Positions 46,341 to 55,001 of a stretch of DNA of 64,000 nucleotides are shown here, piece after piece. Where the stretch lies: NCBI GenBank assembly GCA_018818595.1, contig JAHIRM010000013.1, positions 186,001 to 250,000 of the forward strand, in the 5' to 3' direction. The notes below the pieces were generated by a model. It made no database searches and was not told the origin of the DNA. It was given only the letters and a program-made list of their open reading frames with translations. The position numbers and the translations under genes were made by a program. Within the stretch, counting starts at the first letter, position 1. Each line of letters begins with the position of its first letter. The stretch comes from Bacillota bacterium (GTDB lineage: Bacteria > Bacillota_I > Bacilli_A > Izemoplasmatales > Hujiaoplasmataceae).

Positions 46341-46354
46341 GGATACGAGTATCC
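46341..46354. promoter_or_regulatory. Palindrome GGATACGAGTATCC, possible TetR operator
   Basis: Perfect 6-base arms with a 2-base centre, directly before the ribosome site of the TetR gene, within its predicted leader. Size and place fit autoregulation; not tested. Confidence 0.4.
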
Positions 46355-46415
46355 TTTTTTCTAGAAATTACCCGCATACTTAAATTCTTAAGGTCAACAG
46401 ATAATTTATACATTC

Positions 46416-46444
46416 ATTATATACGATTGATAAAAAAAAGGCAA
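46416..46444 (-). promoter_or_regulatory. Promoter of the TetR gene
   Basis: On the minus strand TTGCCT (46444-46439), 17 bases, TATAAT (46421-46416). Confidence 0.6.
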
Positions 46445-46617
46445 TACCTTTGCTTGAATTAACACAATATTTAGTTTTTATAACAAATAAAGCCAAAAAT
46501 TTAACTAAAAAGTAACTGATAAATATTAGAAATATACTGTTTGATTTTTGGTTTTCCCTATTGTTTACTAATTAAATATTTATATCGAAAATCATTTAAG
46601 ATAAACTGATTAGTTTA

Positions 46618-46646
46618 TTGACATAAATATACATACGTTATATAAT
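46618..46646 (+). promoter_or_regulatory. Consensus promoter of the 46677 membrane protein
   Basis: TTGACA (46618-46623), 17 bases, TATAAT (46641-46646): both boxes exact, so a very strong promoter unless repressed. Confidence 0.85.
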
Positions 46647-46676
46647 TTTTATATATTCGAAAAAGAGGTGAATCAA

Positions 46677-47918
46677 ATGAAAAAGTTTTTTGGAAATGTA
46701 GTGATTCTATTATCTCTATTGCTTGTTTCTGCCGTCGCTATACCTTGGAATAACATCCATCAATGGTGGGGATTAACCTTTCCATTAATGAGCGACAACG
46801 AAATTTATGTCAAAGCAGGAATTGGCGGTCTGTTATTTATATTAAGTTTAATTTTCTTATTTATCGGTAATCATGAATATAAAGAGTATGGACATGTAAA
46901 ACGTTCTACAGCCAATGCCGCGTTTTTCCCAATGTATATGTATTCCATTGGAGCACTTGTTTATCTAACAGCTTTAACATACTTTATTTACAAAGATAGT
47001 GGTTCTGGTTACGATTTCGTCTTTTTGCTAGGTTTATTAGCAACTACCGTTAATCTAATCGGATTTGGTCACATTATTGCTTCTGGATTCAAATCAAGAA
47101 GTAATCTCGTTCGAATCATCATTTTTGTTTTTTTAGTAGAATTAATGGCCGGAGTCATTTATGTAAGTCGTTTTATTAGGGTTTACAAAATTACAAACGC
47201 TGCTTATGGAGACCTTTACACTTATAATCATATTTTAATTGGGGCAGTTGCGATAGGACTTTACATTGTTCATGCAATTGTAATGACAATTCTTAAGAAA
47301 AAACATCAAGAAGAAACAGAGCTTGAATCTGAAATTGATGAAGTAAGACAAGAAGCACCTGTTTCTAAAAAACATGATCAAAAAGAAAAAGAACATGTAG
47401 TTGAAAAAACTAAAAATTCAACGAAAACGATTATGGTTTCTAAAGAACAAACCATTGTCAGTGGTGGTCAAAATTTAGATCCAACGAATATGCTTTATGA
47501 AGACATTAACGTTGATCCAGAATTTTCAAAGACTAGCAATCAAGACAAACAAGTTAGTTCGATAGAATACTATATTGAAAAACCTAAAATGTTTAAACCA
47601 TTAGATCCTACATTTGATAAATTGGTTGAATATGTTAGAGAATTGCCTCAAGTAGTTACAAAACTAAGTGATGAAAAAATAACTTTTTATGTTGATCGAA
47701 AACCATTTTTAGTTTTGATGAACTATGGAAATTATTATCGTATGGCCTTTAAATATGAATTAGAAAAAGGAATCAGATTAATTATTAAATATCCTACCAT
47801 TTCAAAAAACAAAGGCACCAAGGAAGAACTATGGTTTAAAGCCAATAATTATGGGGACTTACCTAAAGAAGTGGTTTATCAAATTGTCAAGACTTCATAT
47901 GACAATGTTAACGCTTAA
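46677..47918 (+). CDS. Membrane protein with a YjbR/MmcQ-like C-terminal domain
   Basis: A 413-residue protein with about six membrane helices in residues 1-205, a charged linker (about 210-300) and a soluble domain (about 305-410). The last part, ITFYVDRKPFLVLMNYGNYYRM ... GTKEELWFKANNYGDLPKEVVYQIVKTSYDNV, resembles the double-wing fold of YjbR/MmcQ proteins. This is a remote resemblance judged by eye. Function unknown. ATG at 46677 follows AGAGGTGA. Divergent from the TetR gene. Confidence 0.7.
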   Translation: MKKFFGNVVILLSLLLVSAVAIPWNNIHQWWGLTFPLMSDNEIYVKAGIGGLLFILSLIFLFIGNHEYKEYGHVKRSTANAAFFPMYMYSIGALVYLTALTYFIYKDSGSGYDFVFLLGLLATTVNLIGFGHIIASGFKSRSNLVRIIIFVFLVELMAGVIYVSRFIRVYKITNAAYGDLYTYNHILIGAVAIGLYIVHAIVMTILKKKHQEETELESEIDEVRQEAPVSKKHDQKEKEHVVEKTKNSTKTIMVSKEQTIVSGGQNLDPTNMLYEDINVDPEFSKTSNQDKQVSSIEYYIEKPKMFKPLDPTFDKLVEYVRELPQVVTKLSDEKITFYVDRKPFLVLMNYGNYYRMAFKYELEKGIRLIIKYPTISKNKGTKEELWFKANNYGDLPKEVVYQIVKTSYDNVNA

Positions 47919-47946
47919 AAAGCATCCTTTTTGGTTGCTTTTTTCT
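47917..47946 (+). terminator. Terminator after the 46677 gene
   Basis: AAAAAGCATCC and GGTTGCTTTTTT form an imperfect stem with a T-rich end. Confidence 0.7.
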
Positions 47947-47968
47947 TTAATTAATTTTAGTAAATCAA

Positions 47969-47997
47969 TTGATTGCGTATGCTTTCTATGATAATAT
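47969..47997 (+). promoter_or_regulatory. Promoter of the Fic gene
   Basis: TTGATT (47969-47974), 17 bases, TAATAT (47992-47997). Confidence 0.5.
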
Positions 47998-48015
47998 AAA
48001 AATGAGGTGATTGAA

Positions 48016-48741
48016 ATGAAAATTCAAGAGGTTGAAGTTCTTAAACAGGCTTTAAATGACAAGAAAATAACATTAACAGAAGAAGAGTTCAAATCTTTGT
48101 GTGACGAATTTGATAGACTTTATATCTATGAATCCACAAGCTTTGATAATGGAGATTTTTCTTTTGAAGATGTATGTTTCTTGTTAGAAGATCATTCAAG
48201 AATATTCCCTGATAAAAGCGAACACATGAGAAATGCAATTATTAACAATTACCACGCGATTCAAATGGTACATAAATTAGTCAAAAATAATACAGCAATT
48301 ACAGAAAACATTGTAAAAGATTTGCATCAAATTCTTGTGGATGATATGATTCCAGGAGGAGTGTATCGAACAAGAGACTTATTCATTCTTGGGGCGAAAC
48401 ATGTTCCGCCAACTTATCTAAAGATTTTCAAAAAAATGAACGATTACTTTCAAGAACTTGAAAATCCTGAATTAAAAGGTTTAACAAAAGCAGCTTATGC
48501 TCATTTACAAATTTTAAAAATCTATCCTTTTATGGATGCAAATGGTCGTCTTGCTAGATTGCTTTTGAATTATCAATTGGAACTAGAAGGATACCTTCCT
48601 CTTTCCATTACAAAAGGCGAACGAGATGAGTATTTCAGAACAATTGATGAATACAAGATAAACAAAGATATTGTTCCATTCACTGAATTTATTGCTAAAT
48701 TAGAAGCCAAAAGAATACAAGAATTTTTAAACAGAGAGTAA
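48016..48741 (+). CDS. Fic domain protein with a variant active site
   Basis: A 241-residue protein with the Fic fold (core about 60-210). Fic enzymes move AMP or a related group to proteins using the motif HPFxxGNGR. Here it reads IYPFMDANGRLARLL: the catalytic histidine is tyrosine (Y170) and the first glycine is alanine (A175), while N176-G177-R178 remain. The N-terminal inhibitory motif [S/T]xxxE[G/N] is also altered, S40-TSF-D44-N45. Classical AMP transfer is therefore unlikely; a changed activity or a binding role is possible. ATG at 48016 follows TGAGGTGA. No antitoxin gene is adjacent. Confidence 0.83.
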   Translation: MKIQEVEVLKQALNDKKITLTEEEFKSLCDEFDRLYIYESTSFDNGDFSFEDVCFLLEDHSRIFPDKSEHMRNAIINNYHAIQMVHKLVKNNTAITENIVKDLHQILVDDMIPGGVYRTRDLFILGAKHVPPTYLKIFKKMNDYFQELENPELKGLTKAAYAHLQILKIYPFMDANGRLARLLLNYQLELEGYLPLSITKGERDEYFRTIDEYKINKDIVPFTEFIAKLEAKRIQEFLNRE

Positions 48742-48761
48742 ATTTTTACTCTCTTTTTTCT
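48733..48761 (+). terminator. Terminator overlapping the end of the Fic gene
   Basis: AGAGAGTAAA and TTTACTCTCT with a 2-base centre, then T6. The stop codon lies in the stem. Confidence 0.8.
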
Positions 48762-48768
48762 TGGATTA

Positions 48769-48777
48769 TGATACAAT
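48769..48777 (+). promoter_or_regulatory. Promoter of lplA
   Basis: Extended -10 TGATACAAT; no clear -35. Confidence 0.5.
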
Positions 48778-48794
48778 ATTGTTGAGGTGAATCT

Positions 48795-49760
48795 ATGAAA
48801 TATGTTAATTATCCGTTAGATGAAGTAAGAAGATTATCATTTTATTTAGCAACAGAAGAATTTTTAGCAAAACACTATCCAAATGATGAGTATTTTTTTA
48901 TGTGGCAAGTAAATCCTACGGTTATTTTTGGTAGAAATCAATTAATTGAAAACGAAGTAAATTTGGATTATGTAAAAGCGAATAATATTGAATTTTACAG
49001 AAGAAAATCAGGCGGAGGATGTGTATACGCCGATTTTTCGAATATTATGTTTTCGTTTATTACTCCAAACTTCAATAAAGATTTTGTTTTTGATAAGTAT
49101 TTAGGAAAAGTAGTAGATGTATTAAAGAACCTTGGATTAAACGCATATTTTTCAGGAAGAAATGATATTTTAATTGATTCTTTAAAAGTGTCTGGCAATG
49201 CTTTTTACAAAGTAAACGACAAATCGATTGTACATGGAACAATGCTTTATGACACCGATTTATCTGTAATGGTGAAAGCCATAACTCCTGATAATGAAAA
49301 ATTAATTTCCAAAGGTATTGATTCTGTTAGAAAAAGAGTTACCAATTTAAAAGAACATTTTGATTTGGACATTGAGACGTTTAAATCGGCTATGAGAAAA
49401 CAACTTTGTGATACTGAAATGACTCTTTCAACGAAAGATATGATTCAAATTGAAAAAATAGAAAAATCTTATTTAAATCCAGATTTTATTTACGGAAAAA
49501 ACCCGAATTATTCCATTATTAAAAAAGGAAAAGTTCCTGCAGGAATGATTGAAATTTCCCTTGAACTCAAAAACAATATCGTAAAAAAAATGAACATGTT
49601 AGGCGATTATTTTTTAGTAAGTGATCCAGATTTATTTATCAAAAACTTTATCAATATTCCGTTTACAAAGTCAGATTTTTCGAAGGTTTTAGATGAATTT
49701 GATATAAGCGAATACATTTACAATTTATCAAAAACTGAATTTTTAGATTTATTATTCTAA
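48795..49760 (+). CDS. lplA: Lipoate-protein ligase A
   Basis: A 321-residue enzyme that attaches lipoic acid to lipoyl-domain lysines. Motifs: NPTVIFGRNQ, the substrate loop RRKSGGGCVYAD, NDILID for the adenylate, KVSGNAF and VHGTMLYD. A C-terminal accessory domain (about 245-321) is present. It precedes the glycine cleavage genes, so GcvH is its probable target. Start follows GAGGTGA. Confidence 0.93.
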   Translation: MKYVNYPLDEVRRLSFYLATEEFLAKHYPNDEYFFMWQVNPTVIFGRNQLIENEVNLDYVKANNIEFYRRKSGGGCVYADFSNIMFSFITPNFNKDFVFDKYLGKVVDVLKNLGLNAYFSGRNDILIDSLKVSGNAFYKVNDKSIVHGTMLYDTDLSVMVKAITPDNEKLISKGIDSVRKRVTNLKEHFDLDIETFKSAMRKQLCDTEMTLSTKDMIQIEKIEKSYLNPDFIYGKNPNYSIIKKGKVPAGMIEISLELKNNIVKKMNMLGDYFLVSDPDLFIKNFINIPFTKSDFSKVLDEFDISEYIYNLSKTEFLDLLF

Positions 49761-49773
49761 AGGAACTTTCTTG

Positions 49774-49782
49774 TGATATAAT
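49774..49782 (+). promoter_or_regulatory. Promoter of the gcv operon
   Basis: Extended -10 TGATATAAT. Only 21 bases separate it from the gcvT start, so no glycine riboswitch can lie between. Confidence 0.5.
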
Positions 49783-49803
49783 ATTTTATTAGAGGTGAAG
49801 ATT

Positions 49804-50910
49804 ATGTCAGAATGGAACAAAACATGTCTTTATGATTTTCATGAAGAATTGAAAGCTAAAATGGAACCTTTTGCAGGTTTTTTAATGCCAATTGTTTATG
49901 AAGGGATTCAACAAGAACATTTAGCGGTAAGACATGACGTAGGAATGTTTGATGTTTCACATATGGGAGAAATAATTGTAAGTGGAAAAGACGCTATCGC
50001 CTTTGTCGAATACATTTTTTCAAATGAAATTACTTCCAAACCATATGGAAAAGTAGTTTATGGATTAATGCTTTATGAAAACGGAACAATTGTGGATGAT
50101 TTACTTGTCTATAAAGTAAACAAAGAAGAATGTTTTCTAGTAGTAAATGCAAGTAATGTTGCAAAAGATTATGCTTGGATTGTCGAACAGACCTCCTCGT
50201 TTGAAGTGCTTATCAAAAATGTATCAGATGAGTTTTCTCAAATTGCCTTACAAGGGCCAAATGCAGAAACAAAAGCTTTAGAAGTTTTAGGACTTGATTT
50301 AAGTTTTTTAGAGTTTTATACGTTTCAATCAACTATTTACCAAGGATTTCCTTTAATTGTATCAAGAACTGGGTATACAGGTGAAGATGGATTTGAATTT
50401 TACGGAAATCACGATGTTTGCAAAATCATTTGGCAAAAATTGTTTGAACATGGCGTTGTTCCTTGTGGTCTTGGAGCGAGAGACACTCTTCGCTTTGAAG
50501 CTGCACTTCCATTATACGGTCATGAAATTTCAGACCAAATCACTCCACTTGAAGCAGGACTTAAAATGTTTGTCAAACTAGAAAAACCAAATTTTATTGG
50601 AAAAAAAGCATTAGAACTTCAACTTCTTCAAGGGTTAAAAAGAAGAGTCGTCGGATTAGAACTATCTGAAATGTCGATTCCAAGGCAAGGATATTTGATT
50701 TTTAAAGATGACATACAAATTGGAGTTGTAACAACAGGTTATTTATCCATTAGTTTAAATAAACCAATTGCTATGGCATTAATTGATATAGAGTACTCAA
50801 AAATCGGAACGGAAGTTTTCGTACAAATTCGCAAAAAATTAATTAAAGGAATTATTAGAGATAAAAAATTCTTAAAGAAAAACTATAAACCAAAAGGAGA
50901 AAATGTATGA
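49804..50910 (+). CDS. gcvT: Glycine cleavage system T protein (aminomethyltransferase)
   Basis: A 368-residue folate enzyme that releases ammonia from aminomethyl-GcvH and makes methylene-tetrahydrofolate. Seen: PFAGFLMPIVYEGI, HDVGMFDVSHMGEI (with the catalytic aspartate region), RTGYTGEDGFEFY, and GLGARDTLRFEAALPLYGHE. C-terminal barrel about 285-368. ATG at 49804 follows AGGTGA. It overlaps gcvH by 4 bases. Confidence 0.96.
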   Translation: MSEWNKTCLYDFHEELKAKMEPFAGFLMPIVYEGIQQEHLAVRHDVGMFDVSHMGEIIVSGKDAIAFVEYIFSNEITSKPYGKVVYGLMLYENGTIVDDLLVYKVNKEECFLVVNASNVAKDYAWIVEQTSSFEVLIKNVSDEFSQIALQGPNAETKALEVLGLDLSFLEFYTFQSTIYQGFPLIVSRTGYTGEDGFEFYGNHDVCKIIWQKLFEHGVVPCGLGARDTLRFEAALPLYGHEISDQITPLEAGLKMFVKLEKPNFIGKKALELQLLQGLKRRVVGLELSEMSIPRQGYLIFKDDIQIGVVTTGYLSISLNKPIAMALIDIEYSKIGTEVFVQIRKKLIKGIIRDKKFLKKNYKPKGENV

Positions 50911-51287
50911 GTAAAATAGTAGAAGGACTTTATTATACAAAAAGTCATGAATGGGTCAAAGTCGTAGATAAAAATATCGTTTTAATTGGAATTACTGATT
51001 TTGCACAAGCTCAACTTGGAAATGTTGTATTTGTGGATTTACCAGAAGTAGGATCTAAATTAGTAAAAGAAGAAGAATTTGGAGCAGTAGAATCTGTAAA
51101 AGCTGCATCCGATTTAATTGGCCCAGTATCAGGAGTTGTTCTTGAAGTAAACGATGATTTAATCGGAGAACCTGAAAAAATCAATGAAGATGCATTTGAT
51201 GCATGGATGTTAAAAATTGAATTATCCAATCCAAATGAAATCAATGAATTATTAAGTAGTAGCGAATACCTTGCCATAAGTAAGTAG
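50907..51287 (+). CDS. gcvH: Glycine cleavage system H protein (lipoyl carrier)
   Basis: A 126-residue lipoyl carrier protein. The modified lysine is K65 in ESVKAASD. Other marks are KSHEWVKV, GITDFAQAQLGNVVFVDLPEVG and the ending NEDAFDAWMLKIELSNP. It shuttles the aminomethyl group between P, T and L proteins. Lipoylated presumably by the LplA encoded just upstream. Confidence 0.97.
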   Translation: MSKIVEGLYYTKSHEWVKVVDKNIVLIGITDFAQAQLGNVVFVDLPEVGSKLVKEEEFGAVESVKAASDLIGPVSGVVLEVNDDLIGEPEKINEDAFDAWMLKIELSNPNEINELLSSSEYLAISK

Positions 51288-51295
51288 GTGAGATC

Positions 51296-52633
51296 GTGTT
51301 TAAATACTTTCCACATACAATAGAAGATATTGAGGAAATGAAAAATTTCCTTAAAATCAATAAAATTGATGATTTATTTCAAGACGTCCCAAAAGAAGTC
51401 TTGTTTCAAAAAGAATACAATATTCCTTCGCACTTATCCGAATCAGAATTGCGACGTTATTTTGAAAAGATAGCAAGTAAAAACAAAGAACTCATTCTTT
51501 TTACTGGACTTGGGTTTTATGATCATTATGAACCAGCCGTCATTAATTCTCTTCTTTCAAGACAAGAATTTTTAACAGCTTATACCCCATATCAACCAGA
51601 AATATCGCAAGGAACCTTGCAATACATTTTCGAATACCAATCCATGATTCAAACATTAACAGGAATGGATGTTTCCAATGCATCGATGTATGACGGAACG
51701 ACCTCAACTGCAGAAGCTTGTTTTATGGCAGAATCAATTACCAAACGAAAAACAATATTAATATCTGGTACGGTTCATCCTTCAGTGATTGATGTTGTAA
51801 GAACATATGCTAAATTTAAAGGATTAACTGTAGAAATTATTAACGAAAAATCAGGAATTACCGATTTATCTCATTTACAACAATTGCTTGGAAGTCACGT
51901 TGCAGGAGTAGTCGTCCAAAAACCTAATTTTTTTGGAATCATTGAATCATTTGAAGAAGTTAGTAAAGCCGTACATGAACATGGGGCTATTTTAATCGAA
52001 AACGCAGATATTTCTACCTTATCAGTATTAAAGACCCCAAGACTTGATGGAGCAGACATTGCAGTAGGAGATTGCCAAAGCCTTGGAATGAATGTTGCTT
52101 ATGGTGGACCTACTTTAGGATATTTAGCTACACTGAAACCTTATGTCAGAAAAATGCCAGGTCGAATTTGTGGATATAGCCTTGATGAGGAAGGCAGAAG
52201 AGCCTTTGTATTAACTCTTCAAGCTAGAGAACAACATATAAGAAGAGAAAAAGCCAATTCTAATATTTGTTCTAATCAATCCTTAATGGCATTATATGCA
52301 ACAATTTATTTGGCTTTACTAGGACCAATTGGTCTTAAAAAAGCCAATTTACTATCGTATCAAGGAGCACATTATTTATACGATGAATTGATTAAAACTG
52401 GTAAATTTAAACCATATTTCAATCAACCTTTTTTCAAAGAATTTGTTTTAGAAACGCTGATTCCTTATGATATGTTACAAAAAGCGTGTATCGATAATGG
52501 CTTTTTAGCAGGCATAAGTTTATCGAATTATGATGAAAAATATCAAAATTTAGTAACCTTTGCGGTCACTGAAAAAAGACAAAAATCAGAAATAGATGAA
52601 CTAGTATCTTTAGTAGGAGGTTTATCATGGTAG
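51296..52633 (+). CDS. gcvPA: Glycine dehydrogenase (decarboxylating) subunit 1
   Basis: A 445-residue N-terminal half of the P protein, in the split form usual in Bacillota. Seen: FTGLGFYDHYEPAVI, TPYQPEISQGTLQYIFEYQSMI, GMDVSNASMYDGTTS and QAREQHIRREKANSNICSNQ. GTG start at 51296 follows TAGGTGAGA. Works with the next gene product to decarboxylate glycine. Confidence 0.96.
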   Translation: MFKYFPHTIEDIEEMKNFLKINKIDDLFQDVPKEVLFQKEYNIPSHLSESELRRYFEKIASKNKELILFTGLGFYDHYEPAVINSLLSRQEFLTAYTPYQPEISQGTLQYIFEYQSMIQTLTGMDVSNASMYDGTTSTAEACFMAESITKRKTILISGTVHPSVIDVVRTYAKFKGLTVEIINEKSGITDLSHLQQLLGSHVAGVVVQKPNFFGIIESFEEVSKAVHEHGAILIENADISTLSVLKTPRLDGADIAVGDCQSLGMNVAYGGPTLGYLATLKPYVRKMPGRICGYSLDEEGRRAFVLTLQAREQHIRREKANSNICSNQSLMALYATIYLALLGPIGLKKANLLSYQGAHYLYDELIKTGKFKPYFNQPFFKEFVLETLIPYDMLQKACIDNGFLAGISLSNYDEKYQNLVTFAVTEKRQKSEIDELVSLVGGLSW

Positions 52634-54093
52634 AATACGATAAACTGATCTTTGAATTATCTAAAGAAGGTAGAATAGGATATTCACTTCCCAATTCTTT
52701 TGCTAGTACATATCAATTTTTAGATTTAAACCAAGACTTACTCAGAACAGACTCTTTGCTTTTACCTGAAGTATCTGAACTTGATGTCGTAAGACATTAT
52801 ACAAATATTTCAAGAAAGAATTTTGGAGTAGAAACTGGTTTTTATCCTTTAGGATCTTGTACAATGAAATACAATCCTAAAATCAATGATGAAATCGCTT
52901 CAATCCAAATCTTTAATCGACTTCATCCATCACAACCAATGTCAACGGTTCAAGGTGTTTTAGAAATTTATGATCATCTTCAAGAGATGTTATCTGAAAT
53001 TTCAGGTATGCACTCGTTTAGTTTGAATCCTTATGCGGGAGCACATGGAGAATTAACCGGACTTATGATTATGAAAGCCTATCACGAATCAAGAGGGGAT
53101 TATAGTCGTAAAAAAGTGATTGTTCCTGATTCGGCTCATGGAACCAATCCTGCATCGACCATCGTTGCTGGAATGGAAGTCGTTGAGATCAAATCGAATT
53201 CATTAGGTCGAATTGATTTAGAAGCACTAAAACAAGTTTTATCGAATGAAATCGCCGGAATGATGCTTACCAATCCGAATACCCTTGGAATTTTTGAAAA
53301 TGACATTATTGAAATTACTAAATTAGTTCATGAAGCGGGTGGATTAATGTATTACGATGGAGCTAATCTAAATGCATTACTTGGAAAAGTAAGACCTGGA
53401 GATATGGGATTTGACATCATGCATATTAATTTACACAAAACGTTCTCTACTCCTCATGGAGGTGGAGGCCCAGGATCTGGTCCAGTTGGAGTTTGTAAAA
53501 AATTAAGTTCCTTCTTACCAAATCCAAAAGTGAAAAAGGAATCGAATTATTACTACATAGAAAATGAAAAAGACTCTATAGGTCAAATATCTTCTTTCTT
53601 TGGAAATTTTAAAGTATGGTTAAGAGCGTATGCTTATATTTTGTCTTTAGGGAAAGAGTATTTAAATTTAGTTGGAGATTTTTCTACACTAAATGCTAAT
53701 TATATTAAAGAATCCTTAAAAGAGGATTATAACTTGCCCATTGAAGGACCTTGTATGCATGAATGTGTTTTTGATGGATTAAAGGATCAATCGACAGGAG
53801 TTAGAACATTAGACGTTGCTAAAAGATTATTAGATTATAATTTTCATGCACCAACGATCTATTTCCCACTTTTGTTTCATCAATCCATTATGATTGAACC
53901 AACTGAAACAGAGTCCAAACAAACAATGGATGAGTTTATAAATGTTATGAAAAAAATTGCAAAAGAAGCAAAAGATGATCCTGATTTAGTGAAAAAAGCT
54001 CCTCATAATACACCGATTAAACGGATTGATGAGGTCTTTGCTGCTAAAAAAATGATTCTAACCTACAAAGACTACTTAGAACAAAATCTTTAG
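52627..54093 (+). CDS. gcvPB: Glycine dehydrogenase (decarboxylating) subunit 2
   Basis: A 488-residue pyridoxal-phosphate subunit of the P protein. The cofactor lysine is K271 in HINLHKTFSTPHGGGGPG. Others: YPLGSCTMKYNPKIN, HPSQPMSTVQG, PDSAHGTNPAS, and GPCMHECVFDG. It overlaps gcvPA by 7 bases. The dihydrolipoyl dehydrogenase needed to complete the cycle is not in the window. Confidence 0.97.
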   Translation: MVEYDKLIFELSKEGRIGYSLPNSFASTYQFLDLNQDLLRTDSLLLPEVSELDVVRHYTNISRKNFGVETGFYPLGSCTMKYNPKINDEIASIQIFNRLHPSQPMSTVQGVLEIYDHLQEMLSEISGMHSFSLNPYAGAHGELTGLMIMKAYHESRGDYSRKKVIVPDSAHGTNPASTIVAGMEVVEIKSNSLGRIDLEALKQVLSNEIAGMMLTNPNTLGIFENDIIEITKLVHEAGGLMYYDGANLNALLGKVRPGDMGFDIMHINLHKTFSTPHGGGGPGSGPVGVCKKLSSFLPNPKVKKESNYYYIENEKDSIGQISSFFGNFKVWLRAYAYILSLGKEYLNLVGDFSTLNANYIKESLKEDYNLPIEGPCMHECVFDGLKDQSTGVRTLDVAKRLLDYNFHAPTIYFPLLFHQSIMIEPTETESKQTMDEFINVMKKIAKEAKDDPDLVKKAPHNTPIKRIDEVFAAKKMILTYKDYLEQNL

Positions 54094-54108
54094 TAAGGGG
54101 GAATACTA

Positions 54109-54837
54109 ATGAATATATTTAATTTATTTGGAGTTATTGATGTTGTCATTGTCATCGTCGTCATTTTATTTGCTGTTATTGGTTGGAAAAAAGGGTTTTT
54201 ATTAAAAATTGTGGAGATGGCTTCGGGTATTTTTGGCCTTATAGCCTCCATCATTCTTGCTAGACCTTTTTCAACGGTGTTAAACAAATGGGTTGGGGAG
54301 TCTATTGGATTAAAAATCAATGAGTATTTATTGTCAAGATCGGATTTGTTTTCCGATGGATTAGCATCGACTGAAGTGAATTTTAGAGCGGCTTTAGAAG
54401 GTATGAGTTTGCCTCAATTTATGATTGATTGGATTGTGGACCCATTGGATTTTGCCAACATGACTACGTCCATTATTGATACCATTCAACCTATTATTTT
54501 GTCGCTTGTATTACTGGTTCTTTCGTTTATTGTCTTATTTTTCGGATCGATGATTGTGTTCTTTATTTTAAAGATTTTAGCAAAAATGGTTACTTCCATT
54601 CCTGTTATCAAGCAAGTTGATAAAATATTTGGTGTGCTATTTGGGTTAGTTAAAATTGGTGCTTTGATTTTTATCTTATTATTCATATTAGCATTATTGA
54701 TTACCATTCCAGCAATTAATAATCTAATCGGAGAGTTCTTAGCCGTCGATATGCAGCTTGGAACAGAACAGTTTCGTTTATCGAAATGGCTCTATGATAA
54801 TAATCTTTTGAAGCAAATAATTGATGTATTTATTTAA
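54109..54837 (+). CDS. CvpA family membrane protein
   Basis: A 242-residue protein with four membrane helices (about 10-27, 35-52, 128-152 and 180-203). The start DVVIVIVVILFAVIGWKKGFLLKIVEMASGIFGLIAS is the CvpA signature. Family members are linked to colicin V export and envelope stress, without a firm mechanism. Fifteen bases after gcvPB, so co-transcribed, although the roles look unrelated. Confidence 0.85.
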   Translation: MNIFNLFGVIDVVIVIVVILFAVIGWKKGFLLKIVEMASGIFGLIASIILARPFSTVLNKWVGESIGLKINEYLLSRSDLFSDGLASTEVNFRAALEGMSLPQFMIDWIVDPLDFANMTTSIIDTIQPIILSLVLLVLSFIVLFFGSMIVFFILKILAKMVTSIPVIKQVDKIFGVLFGLVKIGALIFILLFILALLITIPAINNLIGEFLAVDMQLGTEQFRLSKWLYDNNLLKQIIDVFI

Positions 54838-54855
54838 AATTTATTAATCTATTGA

Positions 54856-54891
54856 GAAAAACTGATTTGTAATTCAGTTTTTCTTTTTTTA
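54856..54891 (+). terminator. Terminator of the lplA/gcv/cvpA region
   Basis: GAAAAACTGA (54856-54865) and TCAGTTTTTC (54874-54883), then T7. Confidence 0.88.
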
Positions 54892-54892
54892 A

Positions 54893-54921
54893 TTGACAAA
54901 GGAGTTATTTTCCTATATACT
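54893..54921 (+). promoter_or_regulatory. Promoter of the 55002 gene
   Basis: TTGACA (54893-54898), 17 bases, TATACT (54916-54921). Leader about 75 bases. Confidence 0.75.
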
Positions 54922-55001
54922 CACCAAGTAAATCAAATTGAGAATACATGCTTTTATAAAAAAATAAAGCAGAAACGATTTTGATTTTATGAGGAGTTAT
55001 G

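Larger units (their letters stand above)
46327..46676. other. 350-base divergent intergenic region
   Basis: Holds the promoters of the TetR gene and of the membrane protein gene, plus the palindrome at 46341-46354. The middle part (46445-46617) is AT-rich and shows no recognisable feature. Confidence 0.6.

Noticed and set aside
48016-48741. Fic/antitoxin pair
   Set aside because: No small antitoxin gene is adjacent and the inhibitory motif is within the same protein.
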